From NCBI RefSeq assembly GCF_024199845.1, contig NZ_JANADO010000001.1, forward strand, positions 1,240,001-1,304,000: a DNA stretch of 64,000 bases, read 5' to 3'. Both the position numbers and the translations under genes were made by a program. Shown piece after piece: positions 43,411 through 52,351 of this stretch (the stretch's first letter is position 1; each line of letters starts with the position of its first letter). Below the pieces are notes generated by a model that was not told the DNA's origin, did not search any database, and saw only the letters and a program-made list of their open reading frames with translations. This DNA comes from Bradyrhizobium sp. CCGB12. Lineage in GTDB: Bacteria; Pseudomonadota; Alphaproteobacteria; Rhizobiales; Xanthobacteraceae.

Positions 43411-44304
43411 CTAGAACTGATATCCGACATGCTCAGGCCGATCCCGGAACGGATCAATGCAGATGCCCGCGTTCGTGCTTAGCAGATTGCGGTTCCGCGC
43501 AAAGTGCGGGCGCCAATGCATGTCCGATGGGATCAAGACGAAGGTCACGACGTCGCGGTGGTCGCGCTTGGGCGAGGTCGCCTTGTGAATGCATCCACCG
43601 TTCTCGAACAAGAGACGCGTGCCGACGGGGCCTTCAAGCACCCTGGTCGAGCCATTGTCGTCGAGCCGGTTGACGAACTGGCTGATCCGGCGGCGGTCGA
43701 AGAAGCCCTCCTTGCGTAGTCCGTCGCTGAAGGGCTTGTCCTTGACGCTGAGCGCGCCGGTCTCGGCGACGACGTCGTCGAGGTAGACCATCAGCTTGAT
43801 TTCCTGCCTTGGGCAGTTGTCGAGATGCCACAGGAAGCTCGAATCCGGCTTATCCGGCGTGGGCATGGTCCGATAGAACGAGACCGCAAAGAGCTTGAAG
43901 TGGCTGCCGTAGTAGTTCTCGACAGCGGTCTCCAGATCGTCGTCGATGAAGTCGATGATCTCCGGAATGAGCTCGAGGCCGTCGACCATGCGGTTCATGC
44001 CGTAGTTGACTACGAAGCCGTTGTTCTGCTCGGCGAACTTGCGGTCGACCGTTTCCTTGATCGTTCGGAGCCGTTCGGGTGTCATCTTGGCGGGCGGCGG
44101 CAATGCCGCGAAGCCCTCCCGCTTGAAGCGCTCCGCCGTGGCAAGCTGTTCGGGCGTGGCCTTTGCGAACGGCTTCCAGTTCCGCCGCGCGTTGTTGGCG
44201 TAGGCCGCATATCGCAGGTTGACGCCGAACGAGTGATTATTGCCGAACATCGCGACGCGGGTCTGCATGCGCGCCCTCGAAGCGATCTTGCGAAGCGATG
44301 GCAT
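43411..44304 (-). CDS. 2-oxoglutarate/Fe(II) dioxygenase-like protein (second copy type)
   Basis: 297-residue protein. Iron-site pattern FLWHLDNCP (HxD) near residue 160, then CIHKATSPKRDHRDVVTFVLIP (distal His plus Arg for 2-oxoglutarate) near 238-260; between them KLMVYLDDVVAETGALSV. The architecture and wording parallel the protein at 30464-31390, so the two are probably distant paralogues. The N-terminal 100 residues are basic and helical and have no recognised domain. It may hydroxylate a glycan or lipid component; substrate unknown. Confidence 0.68.
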   Translation of the reverse strand: MPSLRKIASRARMQTRVAMFGNNHSFGVNLRYAAYANNARRNWKPFAKATPEQLATAERFKREGFAALPPPAKMTPERLRTIKETVDRKFAEQNNGFVVNYGMNRMVDGLELIPEIIDFIDDDLETAVENYYGSHFKLFAVSFYRTMPTPDKPDSSFLWHLDNCPRQEIKLMVYLDDVVAETGALSVKDKPFSDGLRKEGFFDRRRISQFVNRLDDNGSTRVLEGPVGTRLLFENGGCIHKATSPKRDHRDVVTFVLIPSDMHWRPHFARNRNLLSTNAGICIDPFRDRPEHVGYQF

Positions 44305-44325
44305 GTCCCAATCTCCCCCAAACAG

Positions 44326-45141
44326 CTATTTAGCGACGCTGGCGCGCTTGTTGATGCGAAATACCACCGAGGACGTGAAGCGCCCCTCGCTCTCGAAGTC
44401 CTCTTTCCAGTAGACGTGGCCGGCCTTGTCGCCGAAGATTTCGAGCAGATCGTCGGGACCATTGGCAAGATTGTTCTTGCCGAAGAGGTTGCCCGCGCCC
44501 TTGGAGAGGTGCTCGTAGGCGAAGATGATCAGTGCGCCGTCCTTTGCGATGCGGATCGTCTCGGCCACTGCCTTCGGAATGTCATCGCTGTAGGTGATGA
44601 CGAACGCGCTGTAGACGGCGTCGAACTGGTCGTCGCCGAACTTCAGATCGTGCATGTCCATCAGACGCACCGTCGGAGCGTAGGAGAACAGGTCGATCGC
44701 CGTCAGCTTCGAGGCGGCGAAGCCGTAGGAGGACAGCAGCATGAGCTCGGCCTCATTGCGCGGGCCGACGACCAGCGTGTCCAGCGCGCCGAGCTTGAGG
44801 CCGCGAATCGAGCGGAGCAGGGCGATGACGCGCTCGGTCCGTCCGCGGTTGATGATGTTGATGTTGCCGAGATTGTAGGGCAGCACCTTCTCGGCGACGA
44901 AGCTGCTCTCGACGCCTTCCCCCCTGACCAGTTGCTTCAGGCCGTGCCCGGTAAGCCGCCAGAAGAACCGCCTCGCATGGAACCGCAGTGCGAAAACCGG
45001 CGGCAGCAGCGTGACATAGCGCCAGGGCGACAGCAGGACGGGCGACCGGGGAATCAGAAACCGGCCGACAAAATTCCGCAATTTCCGGCCGCTGGATGCA
45101 TCCGCCGCGGTCGTCCCGGCGCCATTTATCGTCATGCTCAT
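44326..45141 (-). CDS. Class I SAM-dependent methyltransferase
   Basis: 271-residue protein with a Rossmann-type methyltransferase core: LDTLVVGPRNEAELMLLSSYG as a divergent motif I (GxxNEAE in place of GxGxG), LTAIDLFSYAP with the ribose-binding Asp, and FDAVYSAFVITYSDDIPKAVAETIRIAKDG. A basic N-terminal third precedes it. It is the neighbour of a dioxygenase-like gene and of another methyltransferase gene on the same strand. Likely glycan O- or N-methylation. Confidence 0.7.
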   Translation of the reverse strand: MSMTINGAGTTAADASSGRKLRNFVGRFLIPRSPVLLSPWRYVTLLPPVFALRFHARRFFWRLTGHGLKQLVRGEGVESSFVAEKVLPYNLGNINIINRGRTERVIALLRSIRGLKLGALDTLVVGPRNEAELMLLSSYGFAASKLTAIDLFSYAPTVRLMDMHDLKFGDDQFDAVYSAFVITYSDDIPKAVAETIRIAKDGALIIFAYEHLSKGAGNLFGKNNLANGPDDLLEIFGDKAGHVYWKEDFESEGRFTSSVVFRINKRASVAK

Positions 45142-45183
45142 CCTGTCGACCCAAGGCCCATTTTCCCGGTCTCTTACCGAGAC

Positions 45184-45411
45184 TTAACCTCCGTGGCAAG
45201 GCGTAGAAGGATCGGTTTCTATCTGCGGTTGTTTGTCCGTGGTCGGGATCGCGGGGGCTTCGGTCGCGGCTGCGCCCGAGCCGCGGGAACCCGCGGCCGG
45301 AGCCGGATTTTTTTTCATCGGAAACAGCACCCAAGGCAGCAGCAGTATCCCGGAACGGGCAAGGCGAGCCTCGAGCACCAGAGCCGGCAGAAGCGCGCCG
45401 ATCGCCCACAT
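45184..45411 (-). CDS. Possible small hydrophobic protein
   Basis: 75-residue ORF inside the 306-bp gap between two methyltransferase genes. It has a good Shine-Dalgarno (GGGGAGA, about 7 bases before the ATG at 45411), two short hydrophobic stretches in the first 32 residues and a Pro/Ala/Thr-rich polar tail. No family is recognised. Except for this ORF I see nothing else in the gap. It could also be a decayed gene end. Confidence 0.33.
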   Translation of the reverse strand: MWAIGALLPALVLEARLARSGILLLPWVLFPMKKNPAPAAGSRGSGAAATEAPAIPTTDKQPQIETDPSTPCHGG

Positions 45412-45447
45412 CGCGCGATCTCCCCGGCTCGGGACGGCCGAGCAGCT

Positions 45448-46416
45448 TCAATTCCCTTTCGATGGGGTGGCCGGGCGGCCGACGATGAGGGAGCCGAGCG
45501 TGAACAGGTCCTCTTCGGAGAAGCCTTTGAAGCATGGTGCCAATCGTTCCAGGATATGCCGCTCCGCTGGCCGGCGGTCGGGCTGGTCGCTGAGCAGCTC
45601 AAACCCGGCCTCTCGAAACAGCTCCAGATATTCGCTGTGGCGCAAACGATTGACGTATTGGAAGCGCGACTGGAACGGTGCCCAGTCCTCCTCGGAGTAA
45701 GTCAGGAAGTTGAACGAGCTGATCGACGGATCGAAGCCTTTGAAGTGATCACCGTAGTCGATCTGCATGAGGACCAATCCGTCAGGACGAATGATGCGCC
45801 GCAGCTCCTTCAAGATTGCCGCGATGTCGCTCTTGGGAATGTGCTCGAGCGTTTCGACGGAGACCGCGCAGTCGATCGAACCGGCCGGCAGGCCCGTCGT
45901 CCGGGCATCGGCTGGTGCGCGATATTCGATCCTCCACGACTGTTCGAGGTCTTCCAGGGAATTGATGTCGGGGCGGTTGGCACCGCTCGCCCGGGAAATG
46001 ACAGCTGCGTTCGAACGGACCAAGTCCAGCTTGGCCAGTCGTTCGATGTCGACGGTGATGAACCGCTTGGCGCCGTGGGCGCTGAACGCCAGTGGAACGA
46101 TCAGGTCGCGCCCCGCGCCGAACTCGAAGAACGTCGAGTCTTGGATTGGTCGACTGCCGTATTCGGCGTAGATGCCAACCAACCGCTGCGCGAAGCCGTA
46201 AATCGATCTGACCTGCTTTTCCGGGCGCGGCAACCGCCGTGTGACGTAGCGTTGCAGGGCATAGTGCAGGTCGTCTCCAAACGGGATGTTCGACAACACC
46301 GCGAACGCGCGCGCCTTCGCTTGCCAGCGCATCTCAGCTGTCCCCCGGCTGAGCGGGTGCGACGGCGTCGGTCGTTTCGCGCTGCGCCCTCTGGTCGCGG
46401 TGGATCGCGCCGGCAT
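45448..46416 (-). CDS. Class I SAM-dependent methyltransferase
   Basis: 322-residue protein (the first about 30 residues are basic and poorly conserved; a later start is possible). FFEFGAGRDLIVPLAF is motif I, FITVDIERLAKLDLV the Asp-containing motif, and SIDCAVSVETLEHIPKSDIAAILKELRRIIRPDGLVLMQIDY contains motifs II and III of small-molecule methyltransferases. It probably modifies a sugar of the glycan. It is the outermost minus-strand gene before the lower-GC junction. Confidence 0.78.
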   Translation of the reverse strand: MPARSTATRGRSAKRPTPSHPLSRGTAEMRWQAKARAFAVLSNIPFGDDLHYALQRYVTRRLPRPEKQVRSIYGFAQRLVGIYAEYGSRPIQDSTFFEFGAGRDLIVPLAFSAHGAKRFITVDIERLAKLDLVRSNAAVISRASGANRPDINSLEDLEQSWRIEYRAPADARTTGLPAGSIDCAVSVETLEHIPKSDIAAILKELRRIIRPDGLVLMQIDYGDHFKGFDPSISSFNFLTYSEEDWAPFQSRFQYVNRLRHSEYLELFREAGFELLSDQPDRRPAERHILERLAPCFKGFSEEDLFTLGSLIVGRPATPSKGN

Positions 46417-46752
46417 CGTGGCCTGTATAGCAGAGCATAGATCGTGGCAATGTTGGAATACCGATCAGGTTCATGTGGGCCGGCGCGAATGCTCTATTCC
46501 TAGGGGCATCCGTTTGTTGTCGTTTGAGCGCTTAAGGTGAAGGCTCGCGAGTGTAATTCCGGTATGGGCACGGCAGGCCGAAACTAGCTCGCGTTCGTGA
46601 GAGAGGATGATCGTGCCATGGGGTGAAAAATATTGCGTGTAGCGACCCTTCGTCCTCGCCGGTAGTGTGATTCGCTGACTATTCTACTCTTGCGAATTGC
46701 GGCAATATGGTTCAACAGTTGAAGTTACCAGGTGTTTGAACAAACGGGCGAC
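46417..46752. other. Lower-GC intergenic region between divergent methyltransferase genes
   Basis: About 330 bp with base composition close to 50% GC, well below the flanking genes. No ORF of note. A short palindrome ATTGC-G-GCAAT lies at 46696-46706, about 45 bp upstream of the ATG at 46753. It probably holds promoters for both directions; no consensus boxes are convincing. The compositional change suggests a join between DNA segments of different origin. Confidence 0.5.
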
Positions 46753-47421
46753 ATGATCAGTCGAATCAAGACATCTGATGGCAGCAAGGAGAACTTGCCC
46801 CAGTATCGACGCCATCAGGATCTGGTTGACTTCTTGTTGGAGGCCAAGCCATCTCTCGGCAGCAGGGTACTTGACGTTGGGTGCGGCACTGGGCTGTTGG
46901 CCAAGCTCATGAGGTCATCCGGCTTCAGTGAAATTCACGGTGTCGACTGGACGGATCCCGCCGCGGTGGTCCCGGGCGTATTGTCTTCCTACAGGCAGCT
47001 TGATCTGAACGACCAGGTTCTCGAACGCGAGATCGACTCCAAGTTCGATATCATCGTTTGCCTCGACACGCTGGAGCACCTCGAAAGGCCGGCGAAAGTC
47101 CTTCGCTCCATGCGCCAAATGTTGACTGACTCCGGTTCTATTTATGTCACCATACCCAATTGCGCCAATATGTTTCAGAGGTTTTCCTGGCTGATGACGG
47201 GTAACAGCTTCAGGTATCGCACCGAGAAGCCCGGCGAATTCGGCCATATTTCGCTGTTTCCATCGGCTGTCATGACTTCTCTGCTCAACCGCGCCGGACT
47301 GAGATGCGTCCGAAGGGGAAAAGGATACATCGCGCTCGCAGGGTTCATCACCAACAAAGGCCTCAAGTTCGGTGATCTCTGGAGCTATGCAAGTTATTAC
47401 GAGTTCAAACCGGCCCCCTAG
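46732..47421 (+). CDS. Class I SAM-dependent methyltransferase (UbiG-like)
   Basis: 229-residue methyltransferase from the GTG at 46732 (222 aa from the ATG at 46753). RVLDVGCGTGLLAKLM is a clean motif I, IHGVDWTDP the acidic post-I region, and FDIIVCLDTLEHLERPAKVLRSMRQML covers motif II/III. Codon use is less GC-rich than in most neighbours. It ends 14 bp before the convergent triple-fusion synthase gene. Similar proteins occur widely in glycan loci; the substrate is unknown. Confidence 0.83.
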   Translation: MFEQTGDMISRIKTSDGSKENLPQYRRHQDLVDFLLEAKPSLGSRVLDVGCGTGLLAKLMRSSGFSEIHGVDWTDPAAVVPGVLSSYRQLDLNDQVLEREIDSKFDIIVCLDTLEHLERPAKVLRSMRQMLTDSGSIYVTIPNCANMFQRFSWLMTGNSFRYRTEKPGEFGHISLFPSAVMTSLLNRAGLRCVRRGKGYIALAGFITNKGLKFGDLWSYASYYEFKPAP

Positions 47422-47435
47422 GACTGGTTGCAGCT

Positions 47436-49691
47436 TCAACGCTGCTCGAAATGCGCAAGGCGGTGCAGCGCTATCCGAAAACCCTCTCCGTCGTTTTCAT
47501 GTCCCTGCCATATTTCAGGAATGAACGACGCGCGCGGCGCCTTGTTGTTGAGCACACGAAAGACGTTTCCGAAATCGATCTCACCTTCCCCGATCTGAAG
47601 CCCTTCTCCATCGACACCGCGTGCATCCGCCATATGCACGTGGGCGACGAATGGCCCGATCGTCTCCATGAACTCGTCGAAGGACCAGCCGTTCTCGGTG
47701 CATGCAAGCTGGGAGTGAGAGGTATCGAAGCAGATCTTCATGCCCAGCTCCTGACAGCTGCGCAAGATGTCGCTGCTGGACACGAAAAGGTTGTGGTAAC
47801 GCTGCCCCCCGAAGTGCCAGGGATAGGGCGGCATGGTCTGCGGCCAGATCTCGACCTCCGGATCCGTGAGATCCCGCACGCTTGACCGGAGCTGAACCTC
47901 ACGGGCGGCCCTCTCTTCCGCTGTCAAGAAACGCACCGATGAAAAGCCGCCCACATTGCAGATGATGCCCGTGGGGCCGTTCTTTCTGAAGCGTTGCGCC
48001 AGCGCTTTTGTCTTGGCGATGACGCGTTGCATTTCCTGGATTGAACGCCTGCGATAAGCCTCGTCGGGCGTCGTAAGATCGAGGACATGATCACCTTCGA
48101 AAAGTTCCGGTGCATGCACGATCAGCCCGCACTCATAGCGCTCGCCCAGAAAATCGGCGTCGACGATGCCAAGATCACGGTAGCTGAGGTGAAATTCGAC
48201 AAAGTCGGGATTGATCGCCTCGATCAGTTTTTTGGCGTCGCGATGGCGCACGGGGATACCCCATGGACGACGGAACCCCGGTTTCGCGCTGTCTCCGCTG
48301 ATCGGATTGAGCTCCGAAATGTCGGATGGATACAGCGGGGTCTGCGCAGGGATCGTGCGCCGCGCCTTCTGGCCGATCACCTCGTTGATGCGGTTGGGAG
48401 AAAGGCCCTGGCCGGGGCTGCGAATTTCCAGCGCCTCGCGCTGGATCGTCGCTCCGGCCTCGATCGTGTCGACCGCAAAGATCGATTTGCCGAGGCTGAT
48501 GCGATTGGCTTTTTCCCCCTGGCTCAGAATTCGAGGTAGGGCGGTGCCCAGGGAGTCCTCGACCTGGCGCACACCTTCGGCCATGCGTTTGAACTCATGC
48601 GGTAGCAGGCTAACCTTGTGGTCGTTGCCTTCCTGTTCGCGGTCAAGCGTGAAATGTTTCTCGATCAGGCGGGCGCCCATCGCGACGGCTGCGACGGAAA
48701 CGAAGACGTCGCGTTCATGTCCGGAATATCCTACGACGCTCTCGCAGAGTTCCTGCAGTCGCTGCATGTATCTCAAATTGATGTCGCGGAACGGCGCCGG
48801 ATATGTCGAATTGCAATGGAGCATGACGTACTCGGCTCCGGATGTCTGGAACAGTTTCACCGTTTCGCGGATCTCGTCTTCCGTCGACATTCCGGTCGAG
48901 CAGATTGTGGGAATACGCTGGTCAACGATGTACTGCAGCAATTCGTGGTTGGTCAGGTCCGCGGATGCGGTCTTGATGGCCTTCAACCCGTAGGCTCGGC
49001 ACTTGTCGGCGCTGTTGATGTCAAACGCCGTGCACAGGGGCTCCATCCCCAGCGATGACGTATAGTCAAAGCAGCGGTAGAGATCCTCGTCGCTGAGCTG
49101 AAACCGGTCCAGAAGATCCAGCACGTATTCGGTGCCGAGGTCCTCACTCTGGCTCTTGGTGCGCTTTCCGTACAGACCAGTCATGTCGCGCATCTGAAAC
49201 TTGGCGGCATCGGCACCGGCCTCCGCGGATGCCTTGATCAATCCGAAGGCAGCTTCGAGGCTGCCATTATGATTGTTTCCGATCTCCGAGATCAGGAAAG
49301 TCCGATTTTCCTCCGCGATGATGCGGCTACCGATCTTGATGCCTTCGCCGGGGTGCCGTTGCCGGGCGACGCCGACGACATGCCGTTCGGCGTCGACCAG
49401 TGGAACGTAGAGCACCTCTCTGAGCAGCCGATTTGCGGTTTCCCGGTCACCCGAGACGGCGCTGCGGACGCGACGGTTGCAGAGGTCGCCCACTGCCGCC
49501 GCCACGCCGGCGGAAGCGCCGGCGCCGATCCAGCGAATGATATCGCCATTCGACAGGCTGCCGAGCAGCCGCCCGCCGCCATCGACACAGAAGACGATTT
49601 CACGACGGTTTGCCGCAACCTTGCTCGCCGCCTCCTGAATGGAGGCGTCTTCGTGGATCAGATAGCTTTGAAGATCTCTATCGATGATCAT
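47436..49691 (-). CDS. Triple-domain nonulosonate synthase: CBS pair + NeuB/SAF + TIM-barrel (sugar isomerase-like)
   Basis: 751-residue fusion. Residues 1-125 are a CBS-like pair (FCVDGGGRLLGSLSNGDIIRW, LYVPLVDAERHVVGV). Residues 126-385 are a NeuB synthase (FLISEIGNNHNGS, AAKFQMRD, TAFDINS, KTASADLTN, STGMSTEDEI, LHCNSTYPAP, IEKHFTLDREQEGNDHKVS). Residues 398-458 are a SAF domain. Residues about 475-751 are a TIM barrel of the xylose-isomerase/AP-endonuclease type (EFHLSYRDLG, ICFDTSHSQLA, VAHVHMADARGVDGEGLQIGEGEIDF). The ATG at 49691 overlaps the cytidylyltransferase stop (ATGA). Typical NeuB is about 350 aa. Confidence 0.9.
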   Translation of the reverse strand: MIIDRDLQSYLIHEDASIQEAASKVAANRREIVFCVDGGGRLLGSLSNGDIIRWIGAGASAGVAAAVGDLCNRRVRSAVSGDRETANRLLREVLYVPLVDAERHVVGVARQRHPGEGIKIGSRIIAEENRTFLISEIGNNHNGSLEAAFGLIKASAEAGADAAKFQMRDMTGLYGKRTKSQSEDLGTEYVLDLLDRFQLSDEDLYRCFDYTSSLGMEPLCTAFDINSADKCRAYGLKAIKTASADLTNHELLQYIVDQRIPTICSTGMSTEDEIRETVKLFQTSGAEYVMLHCNSTYPAPFRDINLRYMQRLQELCESVVGYSGHERDVFVSVAAVAMGARLIEKHFTLDREQEGNDHKVSLLPHEFKRMAEGVRQVEDSLGTALPRILSQGEKANRISLGKSIFAVDTIEAGATIQREALEIRSPGQGLSPNRINEVIGQKARRTIPAQTPLYPSDISELNPISGDSAKPGFRRPWGIPVRHRDAKKLIEAINPDFVEFHLSYRDLGIVDADFLGERYECGLIVHAPELFEGDHVLDLTTPDEAYRRRSIQEMQRVIAKTKALAQRFRKNGPTGIICNVGGFSSVRFLTAEERAAREVQLRSSVRDLTDPEVEIWPQTMPPYPWHFGGQRYHNLFVSSSDILRSCQELGMKICFDTSHSQLACTENGWSFDEFMETIGPFVAHVHMADARGVDGEGLQIGEGEIDFGNVFRVLNNKAPRASFIPEIWQGHENDGEGFRIALHRLAHFEQR

Positions 49692-50392
49692 GTTGCGATG
49701 TTCCCGCGGAACGCTGCCTCGGCTGCTTCCCAATCGGACATTTCGTCGAGCTCGATACTCGAGCTTTCATCCATCTCGTGGATCGTAATCTTGCCGTGAA
49801 GGCGGGCGTTGCCGCTTCTGATTTGCTGGACAAGCGAGATATAGAAGGCGCCGTTCTCCATGAGAGTGCCGTTCCATTGCTGGCGCAGCGGGCGTTTTGC
49901 CGGATCGTAATTTATCGGCGTTCCATTGTCATTCCAGAAGAACCGCCGGGTCCTTACACAGGTCACCAGCGAGTCGGCCCCCGATTCGAGAAGATGGTTG
50001 ATCGCCGCCGAGATGTCCGTGGTGGTTGTTTGCGGACTCGTCGCCTGCGCGGTGACGAGGTATTTTTCATCGATGCCGCAGGCGGCGATGAGGTCGACGA
50101 GCGCCGCTTCCGTGGTCGCACTGTCTGTGGCCAGATGAGCAGGGCGCGGATGGATCAGGATTCTGGCATCGATTGATCTGGCCACGGCCGCAATCTCATC
50201 GCTATCCGTGGAGACAAAGATCCGCGAAATCAAGTCACAACCGAGAAGGGCCCTCAGCGTCCATTCGCAGAGAGGCTTGCCGCAGAAGGGTCTGATGTTC
50301 TTGCCCGGAATGGACTTCGATCCGCCACGAAGCGGAACGACCGCTGCGATACCCTGCCTGACAAGGGACGTGTTCGTGAGATCAGCGATCAT
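49688..50392 (-). CDS. Acylneuraminate cytidylyltransferase (second)
   Basis: 234-residue CMP-sugar synthetase from the ATG at 50392; the longer ORF adds 17 residues. AAVVPLRGGSKSIPGKNIRPFCGKPLCEW is the CTP-binding signature, followed by FVSTDSDEIAAVA and VTAQATSPQTTT. It is coupled by a 4-bp overlap to the triple-fusion NeuB, so this pair makes and activates a second nonulosonic acid. It is not close in wording to the enzyme at 33818-34534. Confidence 0.88.
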   Translation of the reverse strand: MIADLTNTSLVRQGIAAVVPLRGGSKSIPGKNIRPFCGKPLCEWTLRALLGCDLISRIFVSTDSDEIAAVARSIDARILIHPRPAHLATDSATTEAALVDLIAACGIDEKYLVTAQATSPQTTTTDISAAINHLLESGADSLVTCVRTRRFFWNDNGTPINYDPAKRPLRQQWNGTLMENGAFYISLVQQIRSGNARLHGKITIHEMDESSSIELDEMSDWEAAEAAFRGNIAT

Positions 50393-50711
50393 TTTGTCCC
50401 CGGCCGAAGCACCAAAAGACAGCCGGCTCGAGATGCTGAGCATGTCCGGGCGAGGCGCCGAAAGGCTTCGCAGGTCGCTTCGGTCTCGGTGATCAGCGTT
50501 CGTTCAAGCACGTTTGAGGTCCGGGAAAGGCCGATTCTGGGCCGTTATTGGGGCCACGCCACGTCGGTAATACGGGAGCCGCATGGGCGATGCAAGGTTC
50601 CTCGGAGCTGGGGCTGCGCCAAAATTGCCGCTGTCAAGCACGTTGACTTGACCGCCCCGATTTACATTGGCTGCCGTTTCTATAGAAGGCTCCGCAAGGG
50701 GTCTACACGAC
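50393..50711. other. Divergent promoter region of second neuA and carbamoyltransferase genes
   Basis: 319 bp with no credible gene. TTGACT/TTGACC sequences lie at 50643-50653 and TATAGA at 50681-50686, but the spacing is wrong for a standard sigma-70 promoter. No clear hairpin or palindrome was found. Confidence 0.4.
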
Positions 50712-52349
50712 ATGTATGTGATCGGAATCAGCTCAGGGATAAAGCACGGGCACCACGACGGTGCGGCGGTGTTGCTGCGCGACGGCGAATTGATCGCCGC
50801 CGCCGAAGAGGAGCGTTTCACGCTGGCGAAACATGCGCGCGGCGAGCTGCCGCGTGGTGCGATCGGATTCTGCCTGAAGCAGGCCGGCATCACCATGCGT
50901 GAAGTCGACTGGATCTGCTCGCCGCTGAAGACCTACACGAACTACGCGCAGCGCCTCACTGAATATTTCAAATATCAATTCGGCCACAGCCCGAAGATCG
51001 AGCTCTACGACCATCATCTCTGTCATGCCGCGAGCTCGTTCTACGGCTCCGGTTTTTCGGAAGCAACCGTGGCCTGCTTCGACTTTTCGGGCGATTCCAG
51101 CTCCGGTCTCGTCGCGCATGCGCGCGGCAACGATTTCCGCGTGCTGACGCGGTTCGCCCGCCACAACAGTCTCGGGCTCTATTACGGGATGCTGACCCAG
51201 TATCTCGGCTATCAGATGACCAATGACGAGTACAAGGTCATGGGCCTGTCCTCCTATGGCACCCCGGACTATCTCGACAAGTTCGCCAAGCTCCTGAGGC
51301 CGAATGGGATCAATTACGAACTCGATCCCGCGCTCGACAAGCGCAGGCGCGACGCGGACATTTATACCAGCGATTTCTCGACGCGGCAGGAGCGCATCTT
51401 CACCGAGAAGATGGAGGAGATCCTGGGCCCGCGGCGGCTACGTAGCCAGCCGCTCGACCAGCGCCTGACCAACATTGCCGCGAGCGGCCAGAAGCAGCTC
51501 GAGATCGTCACCACCGAGGTGATCCGTTCCGCGATCGCCGAGACAGGCTGCGGCGATGTCTGCATCGCGGGCGGCGTTGGGCTGAACTGCAAGATGAACA
51601 TGGAGATCGCGGCCGAACCGTCGGTGAAGCGTCTCTATGTGCCGCCGGTCCCGCACGATGCGGGCGTGGCGCTCGGCGCTGCGATGATGAAATGCGCGGA
51701 GGCGGGCCACGCGATCGCGCCGCTGACCCACGCCTACTGGGGGCCGGAATATTCCAACGACACGATCCGGGAGACGCTGGACAAGATCGGCGCGCGGTTC
51801 GAGCTGCTCGACGATCCCGTGTCGCGCTGCGTCGCCGACCTGACGGATCAGAAGACCGTGGGCTGGTTCCAGGGACGGATGGAGTACGGTCCGCGCGCGC
51901 TCGGCAACCGCTCGATCCTGGCCGATCCGCGCCATGCTGGCATGAAGGACCGCATCAACCTCACGATCAAATATCGCGAAGAATTCCGTCCGTTCTGCCC
52001 GTCAGTGTTGTACGAGCGCCAGGCCGAGTACTTCGAGGACACGTTCGACGCGCCGTTCATGGTGGTGACGTTCCCGGTCAACGAGAAGGTCGCCGAGACC
52101 ATGCCCGCGGTGGTCCACGTCGACAACACCGCGCGCATCCAGAGCGTCCATGCAGACAGCAATCCGCTCTACAGCCGTCTGATCGGCGAGTTCGCGAAAG
52201 CCAGCTCACTGCCGGTGCTGATCAACACCAGCCTCAACATCAACGAGCAGCCGACGGTGAATGCCCCGCTGGAGGCGTTGCATACGTATTTCTGCTCCGG
52301 TCTGGACGTGCTGTATCTCGGCAATTATCGGCTCTCGAAGTCGAGCTGA
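50712..52349 (+). CDS. NodU/CmcH-family carbamoyltransferase
   Basis: 545-residue O-carbamoyltransferase using carbamoyl phosphate and ATP. N-terminal domain: IGISSGIKHGHHDGAAVLL near residues 4-22 and AAAEEERF near 29-36; YDHHLCHAASSFYGSGF; the YrdC-like C-terminal domain has GRMEYGPRALGNRSILADPR and INTSLNINEQP. The ATG at 50712 begins the conserved fold. It is divergent from the second neuA gene. In rhizobia NodU decorates Nod factor, but no nod genes are here, so carbamoylation of the locus glycan is the best guess. Confidence 0.92.
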   Translation: MYVIGISSGIKHGHHDGAAVLLRDGELIAAAEEERFTLAKHARGELPRGAIGFCLKQAGITMREVDWICSPLKTYTNYAQRLTEYFKYQFGHSPKIELYDHHLCHAASSFYGSGFSEATVACFDFSGDSSSGLVAHARGNDFRVLTRFARHNSLGLYYGMLTQYLGYQMTNDEYKVMGLSSYGTPDYLDKFAKLLRPNGINYELDPALDKRRRDADIYTSDFSTRQERIFTEKMEEILGPRRLRSQPLDQRLTNIAASGQKQLEIVTTEVIRSAIAETGCGDVCIAGGVGLNCKMNMEIAAEPSVKRLYVPPVPHDAGVALGAAMMKCAEAGHAIAPLTHAYWGPEYSNDTIRETLDKIGARFELLDDPVSRCVADLTDQKTVGWFQGRMEYGPRALGNRSILADPRHAGMKDRINLTIKYREEFRPFCPSVLYERQAEYFEDTFDAPFMVVTFPVNEKVAETMPAVVHVDNTARIQSVHADSNPLYSRLIGEFAKASSLPVLINTSLNINEQPTVNAPLEALHTYFCSGLDVLYLGNYRLSKSS

Positions 52350-52351
52350 GA

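Noticed and set aside
43825..46440. 871-codon plus-strand open frame
   Set aside because: Antisense to a dioxygenase-like gene and two methyltransferase genes with clear motifs; its translation is low-complexity and charged, a common effect of high GC.
50712..52349. nodU of a nodulation cluster
   Set aside because: No nodABC, nodD or nod-box-like sequence is seen in the window; the context is nonulosonate and surface-glycan genes.
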